From assembly GCA_027067235.1 (NCBI GenBank), contig JALXFQ010000132.1:1-7005 (forward strand): a stretch of 7,005 nt of DNA, read 5' to 3'. The stretch comes from Gammaproteobacteria bacterium. GTDB taxonomy: Bacteria; Pseudomonadota; Gammaproteobacteria; QOAV01. A model generated the notes under the pieces. That model was not told the DNA's origin and searched no databases. It was given only the letters and a program-made list of their open reading frames with translations. The position numbers and the translations under genes are program-made. This document shows, piece after piece, positions 1-6,424 of the stretch; the first letter of the stretch is position 1; each line of letters begins with the position of its first letter.

Positions 1-981
1 TCGCGGGTGACGCAAATCCCCGGCTTTCCCTACGACGACCCGCGCATGATCGACTCCACGGGCGCGTTGGAGCTGGCCAGTGTGCCGAAGAAAATGCTGG
101 TCATCGGCGGCGGGATTATCGGTATGGAAATGGCGACGGTTTATCACGAACTGGGCGCGAAAGTTTCCGTGGTGGAGTTGTCGCCGCAGATCATGCCGGG
201 CGTGGACAAGGATATCGTGCGGCCCATCACCAAACGCATGAAGGGCAAGCTGGAAGCCATCTGGCTAAACGCCAGGGTTACCGAAATCAAGGCGCAGAAA
301 AATGGCCTCAAGGTTTTTTTTGAAGGCAAGGGCGCGCCGGAATCGGCGCTGTTCGACAAGGTGTTGTACGCCATCGGTCGCCGCCCCAACGGTCTGGAAA
401 TTGACGCTGACAAGGCCGGCGTGGCGGTGGACGAGCGCGGCTTCATCGCCGTGGACAAGCAGCAGCGCACCAACGTGGCGCATATTTTCGCCATCGGCGA
501 CATCGTCGGCCAGCCCATGCTGGCGCACAAGGCCACCCACGAGGCCAAGGTCGCGGCGGAGGTCATTGCCGGACAGAAATCCAGCTTCGATGCGCTGGTG
601 ATTCCTTCCGTGGCCTATACCGACCCGGAAGTGGCCTGGGTGGGCGAGACCGAAATCACCGCGAAGGAAAAGGGCATCAAGGTGGGCGTGGGCAAATTTC
701 CCTGGGCGGCGTCCGGTCGCTCGCTGGGCATAGGCCGCGACGAAGGCATGACCAAGCTGTTGTTCGATGAACATGAGCGCGTCATCGGAGCCGGCATCGT
801 CGGTCCCAATGCCGGCGACCTCATCGCCGAAGTAGCGCTGGCCATCGAGATGGGCGCTGACGCCACCGACATCGGCCTGACCATTCATCCGCACCCGACC
901 CTGTCTGAAACAGTCGCCATGGCGGCGGAAGCGTTCGAGGGGACGATTACTGATCTTTACATGCCGAAGCGTAAGAAATGA
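1..981 (+). CDS. lpdA: Dihydrolipoamide dehydrogenase (E3), C-terminal part; 5' end outside the window
   Basis: This is the FAD-dependent E3 subunit that reoxidises dihydrolipoyl groups of the pyruvate and 2-oxoglutarate dehydrogenase complexes (or the glycine cleavage system), reducing NAD+ in the cytoplasm. The frame is open to base 1, and the first codons (Ser-Arg, then VTQIPGFPYDDPR) align inside the E. coli protein, so the GTG at base 7 is not the start. About 145 N-terminal residues are missing, including the first FAD motif and the redox-active cysteine pair. What remains is the NAD-binding motif (VIGGGIIGMEMA), the second FAD motif (IFAIGDIVGQPMLAHK), the dimerisation domain and the catalytic HPHPTLSE segment, with the active His at bases 892-894 and Glu at 907-909. 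Similarity to E. coli Lpd runs to the very end. Other complex subunits are not in view; they may lie upstream. Confidence 0.97.
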   Translation, partial: SRVTQIPGFPYDDPRMIDSTGALELASVPKKMLVIGGGIIGMEMATVYHELGAKVSVVELSPQIMPGVDKDIVRPITKRMKGKLEAIWLNARVTEIKAQKNGLKVFFEGKGAPESALFDKVLYAIGRRPNGLEIDADKAGVAVDERGFIAVDKQQRTNVAHIFAIGDIVGQPMLAHKATHEAKVAAEVIAGQKSSFDALVIPSVAYTDPEVAWVGETEITAKEKGIKVGVGKFPWAASGRSLGIGRDEGMTKLLFDEHERVIGAGIVGPNAGDLIAEVALAIEMGADATDIGLTIHPHPTLSETVAMAAEAFEGTITDLYMPKRKK

Positions 982-1004
982 CAGCGTTTTCCGCGAATCA
1001 TCCG

Positions 1005-1053
1005 GCAGGGGCGGCTGCAGCCGCCCAGCCTGCTCACAGGCCCCTGTGGGCGG
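1005..1053. repeat. GC-rich inverted repeats with competing pairings between lpdA and pdxH
   Basis: Bases 1009-1026 are a perfect 18-base palindrome that can fold as a 7-bp stem (GGGCGGC) with a TGCA loop. It is extended by GCAG/CTGC (1005-1008 with 1030-1033) across a small bulge. A second hairpin, CACAG/CTGTG, sits at 1035-1039 and 1044-1048. An alternative 7-bp stem pairs CCGCCCA (1021-1027) with TGGGCGG (1047-1053) and excludes the first hairpin. No T-run follows, so this is not a standard intrinsic terminator. It may protect the lpdA transcript 3' end, aid factor-dependent termination, or affect pdxH expression. The pairing is seen directly; any function is inference. Confidence 0.5.
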
Positions 1054-1072
1054 TTAAAGCCACCCTGATATT

Positions 1073-1729
1073 GTGATGAATATCAAAACCTTTTTCCGCA
1101 CTGTCTTTACCCTCGGCAAGGGCGTATCCAGAGGCCTCACCGAGCTGGATGTGGCCGATGATCCCATCGGTTTTTTCCGGCTATGGTTCAAACAGGCGGA
1201 AGACAGCGGCATTCTGTTGCCGGAATCCATGTGTCTGGCCACCGCCACGGCCGACGGCAAACCGTCAGCGCGTATGGTGTTGCTGAAAGACGTGGATGAA
1301 ACCGGCTTTGTGTTCTATACCAATTATGCAAGCCGCAAGGCGCGGGAGCTGGACGCCAACCCCCGCGCCAGTCTGGTGTTTCACTGGGCCAGTCTGCAAC
1401 GGCAGGTGCGGGTCGAGGGTACGGTGACGCGCGTGTCGGCGCAGGAATCGGATGCCTATTTTGCCTCACGCCCCCGGGGCAGCCAGATCGGCGCCTGGGC
1501 CTCGAAACAGAGCGCCGGGCTGGATACGCGTGAAACGCTGGTGCAGCGCGTGGCGGCAATGGAACAGCGCTTTCACGGCAAACCAGTGCCGCGCCCGGAA
1601 TTCTGGGGGGGTTACCGGGTCGCGCCGGAAACCGTGGAATTCTGGCAGGGACGCGCCAGCCGGCTGCATGACCGTCTGCTCTATCGTCGCGAAGGCGGGA
1701 ACTGGGCGGTTCAACGCATCTACCCGTAA
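1073..1729 (+). CDS. pdxH: Pyridoxamine 5'-phosphate oxidase
   Basis: The enzyme oxidises pyridoxamine or pyridoxine 5'-phosphate to pyridoxal 5'-phosphate with FMN and oxygen, the last step of vitamin B6 synthesis and salvage in the cytoplasm. The 218-residue length matches E. coli PdxH. Visible family blocks are RMVLLK (67-72), FYTNYASRKA (81-90), the QRQV strand (109-112), SQIGAWASKQS (137-147), WGGYRV (178-183) and EFWQGRASRLHDR (189-201), which together make the FMN and substrate sites. The N-terminus differs from E. coli (KTFFRTVFTLGKGVSRGL in place of LRREYTKGGL) but aligns through the Gly-Leu and Asp-Pro that follow. The start is either GTG at 1073 or ATG at 1076; neither has a clear Shine-Dalgarno. 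It follows lpdA by 91 bases and an AT-rich gap separates it from the next gene, so it may be its own unit or read through from lpdA. Confidence 0.96.
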   Translation: MMNIKTFFRTVFTLGKGVSRGLTELDVADDPIGFFRLWFKQAEDSGILLPESMCLATATADGKPSARMVLLKDVDETGFVFYTNYASRKARELDANPRASLVFHWASLQRQVRVEGTVTRVSAQESDAYFASRPRGSQIGAWASKQSAGLDTRETLVQRVAAMEQRFHGKPVPRPEFWGGYRVAPETVEFWQGRASRLHDRLLYRREGGNWAVQRIYP

Positions 1730-1738
1730 GTGCTGTTT

Positions 1739-1791
1739 TTGACGATGCGTTATATTAGACTTGTATTATATAGAAGAATGATACACTATAG
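1739..1791 (+). promoter_or_regulatory. AT-rich promoter region for the six-gene cluster
   Basis: Bases 1741-1790 are only about 30% G+C in an otherwise GC-rich window. A -35-like TTGACG lies at 1739-1744 and a -10-like TATTAT at 1764-1769, but the spacer is 19 bases, longer than ideal. A second option pairs TTGTAT (1761-1766) with TACACT (1782-1787), spacer 15. The region sits in the only sizeable gap ahead of the tightly packed genes from 1827 to 5771. The exact boxes are uncertain; promoter activity somewhere here is likely by position and composition. Confidence 0.45.
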
Positions 1792-1826
1792 CAGGCGGGG
1801 ATAGTCAAGCTTAGGCGGAGATCGCA

Positions 1827-2405
1827 ATGGGCAACGTGTCAGATATAACTGCAGCCAAGCGGCGGCAGGATCCGGTTTTGAATTGCGGCGCGGCCGTATC
1901 CACCAAAACCATGGAAGAGTTCCTGAAATCCTCTCAGGAAAGCTCGAAATTCTGGGAAAAAATCGTCTATCCGGCCATGTTCGCCTTTATCGTACTGGCA
2001 TTGTACGGTTTTTTTCTGATTTACAGCCTGACCAGTGACATGCGCCGCATCGCCATGTCCTTTGATCCGGAAATGACCGCCCACATGGCGACCATGACCA
2101 AAAGCGTCGATGCCCTGACCGCGGACATCGCCAGCATGACCCAGCAGGTTCGGCTGATGAGTTCAAACATACAGAATATTTCCACAAAAATGGCGGCGCT
2201 GGACAATTTGACGCCCATGCTGGGTGAGTTGCAGAGCATGGATACTTCGCTGGGCGACATGAATACCTCGGTCAGCGGGCTGGATCGTTCGGTTTATGGC
2301 CTGGGCGGGTCCGTGGAGCAGATGAGCCGCGATACCTACCGCATGCAGCACGACATGCACAAAGTCGGCAAGCCGCTGGGATTCTTCAATAAATTCATGC
2401 CCTAG
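1827..2405 (+). CDS. Membrane-anchored, methionine-rich coiled-coil protein of unknown function
   Basis: I do not recognise a named family. The 192-residue product has a polar, basic N-terminal part (about 1-45), one hydrophobic segment at about 46-67 (IVYPAMFAFIVLALYGFFLIY), and a long helical C-terminal part. From residue 83 to about 180 the a and d heptad positions are almost all Met, Leu, Ile or Val. The a series is M83, M90, L97, M104, M111, I118, L125, then after a one-residue skip M131, M138, M145, L152, L159, M166, M173, V180. The more basic N-terminus suggests it stays in the cytoplasm with the coiled coil in the periplasm. ATG 1827 has GGAG at 1817-1820, spacing 6; ATG 1911 (residue 29) is a weaker alternative. 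It is first in the cluster, 14 bases ahead of the Nudix gene. A scaffolding or oligomerising role is possible but unproven. Confidence 0.85.
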   Translation: MGNVSDITAAKRRQDPVLNCGAAVSTKTMEEFLKSSQESSKFWEKIVYPAMFAFIVLALYGFFLIYSLTSDMRRIAMSFDPEMTAHMATMTKSVDALTADIASMTQQVRLMSSNIQNISTKMAALDNLTPMLGELQSMDTSLGDMNTSVSGLDRSVYGLGGSVEQMSRDTYRMQHDMHKVGKPLGFFNKFMP

Positions 2406-2419
2406 GGCCTGGCAGCACG

Positions 2420-2869
2420 GTGGGGAAGCGCTGCTTTTCCATTAATGTCTTTGTCGATGCGGACAATCGCATCCTGCTGCTCAAGCGCGGATTTGGCACC
2501 GCTATCGGCCCTGGTCTCTGGGGTTTCTGCGGTGGTCATATCGAGCCTGGCGAGACGCCGCGGCAATGCGCGGAGCGTGAAATCCGCGAAGAACTGGGCG
2601 CTGCCGTCCGTTGCCAATATCTCAGGAAAGTCGGTCCGGTTTCCGATACCTGGCATGGTGGCCGGTTCCGGATCTGGCTGTTCCAGTGGCGCTGGTTGGG
2701 TGGCGATATCCAGCTGAATCGGGAACATACCGCCTGTGCCTGGGTATCCGTGGAACAATATCGGGGCTACGCGGTAGTGGACGGCGTGGATGAAGATCTG
2801 GCATGGCTTGACATCTGGCCGCGCAGTGCGCTGAATCCGGACAAACTGCCGCCTCGCCTGAAACCATGA
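2420..2869 (+). CDS. Nudix hydrolase family protein
   Basis: Nudix enzymes cleave nucleoside diphosphates linked to another group, using divalent metal. The 149-residue protein carries a complete Nudix box at residues 39-61: G39, E45, then REIREELGA (53-61), matching GX5EX7REUXEEXGU with every metal-binding glutamate present. Before it is a typical first strand (INVFVDADNRILLLKR) and the WGFCGGHIEPGE turn. The substrate cannot be told: MutT-like sanitation, NADH, ADP-ribose and dihydroneopterin triphosphate are all possible. The start is the GTG at 2420, the only start codon giving the whole first strand. It has no good Shine-Dalgarno, so translation is probably coupled to the upstream gene, whose stop is 14 bases away. 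Its stop overlaps the next start in an ATGA. Confidence 0.93.
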   Translation: MGKRCFSINVFVDADNRILLLKRGFGTAIGPGLWGFCGGHIEPGETPRQCAEREIREELGAAVRCQYLRKVGPVSDTWHGGRFRIWLFQWRWLGGDIQLNREHTACAWVSVEQYRGYAVVDGVDEDLAWLDIWPRSALNPDKLPPRLKP

Positions 2870-3636
2870 GACTGCATTACCGGAAATCCGGCCGCGGCGA
2901 TCCCCTGCTCATACTGCATGGCGTTTTCGGCTCGTCGAGCAACTGGAACGCCATCGCCCGCCGGCTTGCGGGTCAGTTCCAGCTATTCACGCTGGATTTG
3001 CGCAATCATGGCCGTTCGCCGCATACAGACACCATGACTTACGCTGAAATGGCGCAGGACATCCTGGATTTCATGGCGCAGCAAGGGCTCGAATCTGCAA
3101 ATATTGTTGGCCACAGCATGGGCGGCAAGGTGGCGATGACGCTGGCGCTGCTGCACCCGGCCAGTGTTCGCAGGCTGGTGGTGCTGGACATTGCGCCAGT
3201 CCGGTATCCCGACCGGTTCGGTGTCTTGCTGACGGCGCTGAATCAACTGGATCTGGCGGCGGTGAAAAAACGCGCCGACGCGGACAAGCAGCTTGCCAGG
3301 CAAATACCCGCGCCGGAGGTCAGAGCCTTTCTGCTGCAGAATCTGGAAAAAACGCCCGGCGGCTACCGCTGGCGTATCAATTTGCCGGTGATTACGCGCG
3401 CCATGCCCGCAATCAGCGATTTTCCCGAACTGGCCGGTCGGACATTCGAGGGCGAAACCCGCTTTGTGCGCGGTGGCGATTCCGATTATATTCAGGACAG
3501 ACATTTGCCTGAAATACAGCGGCGCTTTCCGGCGGCGCGGATGGTGACGCTTGACCATGCCAGTCACTGGCTGCACCATGAACAACCCGGGCGCGTCACG
3601 GAAATTATCAGGGAGTTCCTCATTGGCGACAAATAG
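2866..3636 (+). CDS. ybfF: Alpha/beta hydrolase, YbfF-type esterase
   Basis: This is a predicted cytoplasmic serine esterase of the alpha/beta hydrolase fold; E. coli YbfF acts on acyl esters in vitro and its natural substrate is not settled. The 256 residues match YbfF in length and order: oxyanion-hole strand LLILHGVFGSSSNW (14-27), DLRNHGRS (44-51), nucleophile elbow GHSMGGK (82-88) with Ser84, acid Asp108 in VLDIAPV, and base His234 in HASHWLHHEQP. The cap region covers about 115-190. The ATG overlaps the Nudix stop by 4 bases (ATGA), which indicates translational coupling. No signal peptide is present. A general alpha/beta hydrolase of another specificity is the main alternative, but the HGVFGS and DIAPV signatures favour the YbfF group. 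Confidence 0.9.
   Translation: MRLHYRKSGRGDPLLILHGVFGSSSNWNAIARRLAGQFQLFTLDLRNHGRSPHTDTMTYAEMAQDILDFMAQQGLESANIVGHSMGGKVAMTLALLHPASVRRLVVLDIAPVRYPDRFGVLLTALNQLDLAAVKKRADADKQLARQIPAPEVRAFLLQNLEKTPGGYRWRINLPVITRAMPAISDFPELAGRTFEGETRFVRGGDSDYIQDRHLPEIQRRFPAARMVTLDHASHWLHHEQPGRVTEIIREFLIGDK
3611..3625 (+). promoter_or_regulatory. Ribosome binding site that sets a TTG start for purU
   Basis: GGGAG at 3611-3615 lies 7 bases before a TTG at 3623, inside the end of the esterase gene. Starting here gives a 290-residue PurU whose ACT domain begins about ten residues in, as in the E. coli protein. The earlier in-frame ATGs at 3551, 3557 and 3578 would add 15-24 residues unrelated to PurU and lying wholly within the esterase gene. 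Confidence 0.75.
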
Positions 3637-4495
3637 CGATCAACCGAGCTTTATTCTTACCGTCACCTGCCAGGCCATGGTCGGCGTGGTGGCGGCCATT
3701 ACCGGTTTTCTGGCCGAACGCGAGGGCTATATCGCCGAAATGGCGCAGTTCGACGACGAAGCCACCGGACGTTTCTTTTGCCGCGTGGTGTTTCGGCTTG
3801 ATCCCGACAAATCGCCGAAAATAGACACGCTGAAACGTGATTTCGCCGCCGTAGCCGACAAATTCGACATGCAATGGTGTGTGCGCGACGCCGGCATTCC
3901 CACCCGCACGGTGATCCTGGTGTCGAAGGCCGATCATTGCCTGGATGACCTGCTGTACCGCAAGCGCAAGGGCGAGCTGTTCATCGACATTGTGGCGGTG
4001 GTGTCCAATCACCAGGATCTGCGGCCCATGGTGGAGCGTGAAGGGATTCGTTTCGTGCATCTGCCGGTAACGCCGGAAACCCGGGCACAACAGGAACAGC
4101 GCCTGCTGGAACTGGTCGGAGAAACCGATGCCGAACTGGTGGTGCTGGCGCGTTACATGCAGATCCTGTCGGCGCAAACATCCGAGGCGCTGGCCGGGCG
4201 CTGCATCAACATACATCACTCGTTTCTGCCGGGCTTCAAGGGCGCGAGGCCCTATCATCAGGCCTGGCAGCGCGGCGTCAAGCTCATTGGCGCGACGGCG
4301 CATTATGTCACCTCCAATCTGGACGAAGGGCCGATTATCGAGCAGGTGGTAGACCGGGTAGACCACACATTTCAGCCGCGTGACCTGATCGCGGCCGGGC
4401 GCGATATGGAAAATGTCGCCCTGGCTCGCGCCGTGCGTTACCACATTGAACGACGGGTGTTTGTTGATGGCAACAAGACTGTCGTGTTCAGGTAG
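3623..4495 (+). CDS. purU: Formyltetrahydrofolate deformylase
   Basis: PurU hydrolyses 10-formyltetrahydrofolate to formate and tetrahydrofolate, which balances the one-carbon pool and supplies formate, for instance to the formate-dependent GAR transformylase PurT. Numbered from the TTG start, the 290 residues hold an N-terminal ACT domain (about 9-85, beginning FILTVTCQAMVGVVAAITGF) that in the family senses amino acids such as glycine or methionine, then a formyltransferase-type domain. The catalytic signature INIHHSFLPGFKGARPYHQA contains Asn196 and His198, and Asp234 lies in SNLDEGPIIEQ, so the active triad is complete. The C-terminal ARAVRYHIERRVFVDGNKTVVF is typical of PurU. E. coli PurU has 280 residues. 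The gene overlaps the esterase by 14 bases, suggesting coupled translation, and is followed 12 bases later by a small unknown gene. Confidence 0.96.
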   Translation: MATNSDQPSFILTVTCQAMVGVVAAITGFLAEREGYIAEMAQFDDEATGRFFCRVVFRLDPDKSPKIDTLKRDFAAVADKFDMQWCVRDAGIPTRTVILVSKADHCLDDLLYRKRKGELFIDIVAVVSNHQDLRPMVEREGIRFVHLPVTPETRAQQEQRLLELVGETDAELVVLARYMQILSAQTSEALAGRCINIHHSFLPGFKGARPYHQAWQRGVKLIGATAHYVTSNLDEGPIIEQVVDRVDHTFQPRDLIAAGRDMENVALARAVRYHIERRVFVDGNKTVVFR

Positions 4496-4507
4496 CAGAG
4501 GCCTGGC

Positions 4508-5026
4508 ATGTCGGCGCTGTCTCAGATACAGGTGAGCTACGACGCTTCGCAGGATCGTCTGGTGTTGCGCGTCAACACCACCGCCAGGGAAGAGTTTCGT
4601 TTCTGGCTGACTCGCCGTTTTACCCAAGGCCTGTGGCCGCTGCTGCAGAAAGGTCTGCGCGCCAATCCGGATGTGGCGCAGCAGCCATCAACTGAAACCC
4701 GCAAGGCCGTGCTGGATTTTCAGCTGGAAGCCGCGGCGGAAAAAGTGGACATGCAGCGCCCGTTTCAGGAAAAGGCAGCGGCCTTTCCGCTGGGTGAGGA
4801 GGCGACCTTGCTGACCAAGGCGCAGTTGAAGGTCAAAAAAGAAGGCGGCTATTTGCTGAGCATGCACGCCGCCGACGGCAAAGGCGTCAATTTCAATCTG
4901 GACAATAACGTGCTGCACATGCTGAGCAAGATACTGGTGGACATATTGCCGAAAACCGGTTGGGACAATGCCCATCCCTGGCAGAGTCCGACCGGCTCTG
5001 CGCCGCCCGGCAAAAAACTGAATTGA
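4508..5026 (+). CDS. Uncharacterised 172-residue soluble protein
   Basis: I do not recognise a named family. The start is well supported: AGAGG at 4497-4501 lies 6 bases before ATG 4508, and the gene begins 12 bases after purU. The protein has no signal peptide, no membrane segment and no cysteine. The N-terminal part reads like paired beta strands (IQVSYDASQDRLVLRVNT) followed by an aromatic-basic helix (EEFRFWLTRRFTQGLWPLL, 28-46). The C-terminal half has more strand-like segments and a leucine-rich helix (NNVLHMLSKILVDIL, 133-147), and the last 20 residues are Pro/Gly-rich and probably disordered. The base composition is like that of its neighbours. It appears to be a real cytoplasmic protein of the same transcription unit; no function can be given. 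Confidence 0.85.
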   Translation: MSALSQIQVSYDASQDRLVLRVNTTAREEFRFWLTRRFTQGLWPLLQKGLRANPDVAQQPSTETRKAVLDFQLEAAAEKVDMQRPFQEKAAAFPLGEEATLLTKAQLKVKKEGGYLLSMHAADGKGVNFNLDNNVLHMLSKILVDILPKTGWDNAHPWQSPTGSAPPGKKLN

Positions 5027-5084
5027 ACTACCGCGCTGCGGGCAGGTTCTAACACTTTCAAAAACAACCTCGGGGAGAGGTCAC

Positions 5085-5771
5085 ATGCGTCTGATTTCGA
5101 TCATTTTATCCTTGTTTTTCGTGGTTCCGCTGTTCGCTGATGACAAGCCTGTGGAAAACCATGTGGGTTTCAGCGTTTCCGCCAGCGAAGACGTGCCCAA
5201 TGATACGCTGGTGGCGACGCTGTTCTCGGAAGCGACCGGCAAAGACCTTGCCATACTGGCCAACAAGGTCAATGCCGACATTCGCTGGGCGTCCACGCTC
5301 ATCAAGCAGACACCGGAAATCATCTTCACCACGCAAAACTACGCCACCCAGCCGGTTTACCGCAAGGGCGAACGCAGTAACCTGTGGCGCGTACGCCAGA
5401 CTGTTCGCCTTGAAAGCGCCAACGCCGAAGTGCTGAGCGCCGCGCTGGGCAAAGTTCAGGAACGCCTGGGTCTTAACTCGCTGGGCTATGAAGTGTCCGA
5501 TGCCGCCCGTGAAGCCGCGCGCGACAAACTGATAGGCGAAGCGCTGAAGAAATTCCGCAGCCGCGCCAGCGGCATCGCGCAAAATATGGGTTTCAGCCAG
5601 TACAAACTCATTCGCCTCAATATACGCGGCGGTGAACCACTGCCCGGCGAACCCTATCCGATGATGGAAATGGCGCGCATGAAAGCCAGCGTCGCGCCGC
5701 CCGTACTGGAGCCGGGGGAGCAGACAATTGATGTTACGGTGACGGGGGAGATTGAGTTATCTGGAAACTAA
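5085..5771 (+). CDS. Exported SIMPL-domain (DUF541) protein
   Basis: The 228-residue product starts with a Sec signal peptide (MRLISIILSLFFVVPLFA, likely cut after Ala18) and is therefore predicted to be periplasmic. The mature part fits the SIMPL/DUF541 pattern: an opening strand VGFSVSASEDVPNDTLVATL, a middle helical segment rich in Ala and Arg (AAREAARDKLIGEALKKF), and the closing strand TIDVTVTGEIEL. Family members include E. coli YggE, linked to oxidative stress, and bacterial outer-surface proteins; the biochemical role is unknown. ATG 5085 has a strong Shine-Dalgarno (GGAG at 5074-5077 within a GGGGAGAGG run, spacing 7). The 58-base gap from the previous gene is the widest in the cluster, so a secondary promoter is possible though none is clear. 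Its TAA touches the stop of the opposing gene with no base between them. Confidence 0.88.
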   Translation: MRLISIILSLFFVVPLFADDKPVENHVGFSVSASEDVPNDTLVATLFSEATGKDLAILANKVNADIRWASTLIKQTPEIIFTTQNYATQPVYRKGERSNLWRVRQTVRLESANAEVLSAALGKVQERLGLNSLGYEVSDAAREAARDKLIGEALKKFRSRASGIAQNMGFSQYKLIRLNIRGGEPLPGEPYPMMEMARMKASVAPPVLEPGEQTIDVTVTGEIELSGN

Positions 5772-6404
5772 TCACTGTTTCGTTGCGAAAGCTGGATCCA
5801 TGTAGGTCGCCGGGTCTGGCGCGCCGCCTAGTGAGATAGGTCTGGGGAGTCGGTCATTCCAGTGCAGGCCAACCATTGTACGATCATTAAGAAAACTCAT
5901 GTACCACTGGTCCCCACCAGATGGAATTGAAATGCTTCCGTCGGGACTCGTAGAAGTATATTCCGGAACGTGGACGTATATAATACCTTCAGCGTAAGTC
6001 GCGCTTGCAAAATGCTGCCGGAAAAAAGTCACGTCCTTTCCGGATATTGTGTATTCGCCCGGCTTGTTTCCTGCGTGTATGGACTTTGCGTCGAAGCTAT
6101 ATTTGGTTGGGAAAGATGTCTGGTTACCGTTGTCGAAGGTGTACTGAAACGTCCAAGTTCCCGCCATCTTCCGGATTTCCCGCAAGCCTAACGCAATAGC
6201 ATTGCACTTCTTCTCGTACCAGTAGGCTCCGGCTTTTTTACAAGCTGCGGGTGTTTTGCACGTCGACAGCTTGGCGGGATCACACTTCTGCGCCGCCGCA
6301 ATCAACGGGACTATCGTTAATAGCAGATCATTATCCGTGGTGCTCGCGAATGCGGCGGTATTTATCAATAACGTTGTGATAAATATCGAAATCAGCTTTT
6401 TCAT
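5772..6404 (-). CDS. Small exported protein with a four-cysteine motif, function unknown
   Basis: The 210 residues begin with a signal peptide (MKKLISIFITTLLINTAAFA, likely cut after Ala20), so the protein is probably periplasmic or secreted. A short cysteine motif follows: C41, C49, C55 and C67 (C-x7-C-x5-C-x11-C) around CKTPAACKKAGAYWYEKKC. From memory, similar C..AG.YWY...C segments occur in exported proteins of other gammaproteobacteria and presumably form two disulfides. The rest (about 75-195) is rich in Thr, Tyr and Gly with alternating strands (MAGTWTFQYTFDNGN, GIIYVHVPEY, WYMSFLNDRTMVGLHW), suggesting a beta-barrel or lipocalin-like sandwich. Two sampled 60-base lines are 45-47% G+C and the 5' end is near 33%, against about 65% in the adjacent SIMPL gene, which hints at transfer. 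No good Shine-Dalgarno precedes the ATG. Confidence 0.8.
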   Translation of the reverse strand: MKKLISIFITTLLINTAAFASTTDNDLLLTIVPLIAAAQKCDPAKLSTCKTPAACKKAGAYWYEKKCNAIALGLREIRKMAGTWTFQYTFDNGNQTSFPTKYSFDAKSIHAGNKPGEYTISGKDVTFFRQHFASATYAEGIIYVHVPEYTSTSPDGSISIPSGGDQWYMSFLNDRTMVGLHWNDRLPRPISLGGAPDPATYMDPAFATKQ

Positions 6405-6424
6405 GACGCGCGATAGTAACAGAT

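Noticed and set aside
265..894. Minus-strand open frame of 209 codons antisense to lpdA
   Set aside because: It mirrors the well-conserved lpdA coding sequence and shows no start signal or domain of its own.
1783..1791. ACACTATAG resembling the core of a T7-type phage promoter
   Set aside because: The match is only to the short core, the flanking bases do not fit, and no phage genes are present, so it is best explained by the AT-rich promoter region.
2983..3585. Minus-strand open frame of 200 codons antisense to the esterase gene
   Set aside because: The plus strand carries a full catalytic triad in correct order; the antisense translation has no family features.
3620..4627. Long minus-strand open frame (335 codons) antisense to purU
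   Set aside because: It lies opposite a gene with complete PurU motifs, its translation is rich in His, Arg and Gln with no recognisable domain, and long shadow frames are expected in GC-rich DNA.
5027..5084. Possible terminator between the 172-residue gene and the SIMPL gene
   Set aside because: Only very short stems can be drawn (CCGC/GCGG, AGGTT/AACCT) and no T-run follows; it is more likely a leader with the SIMPL ribosome binding site.
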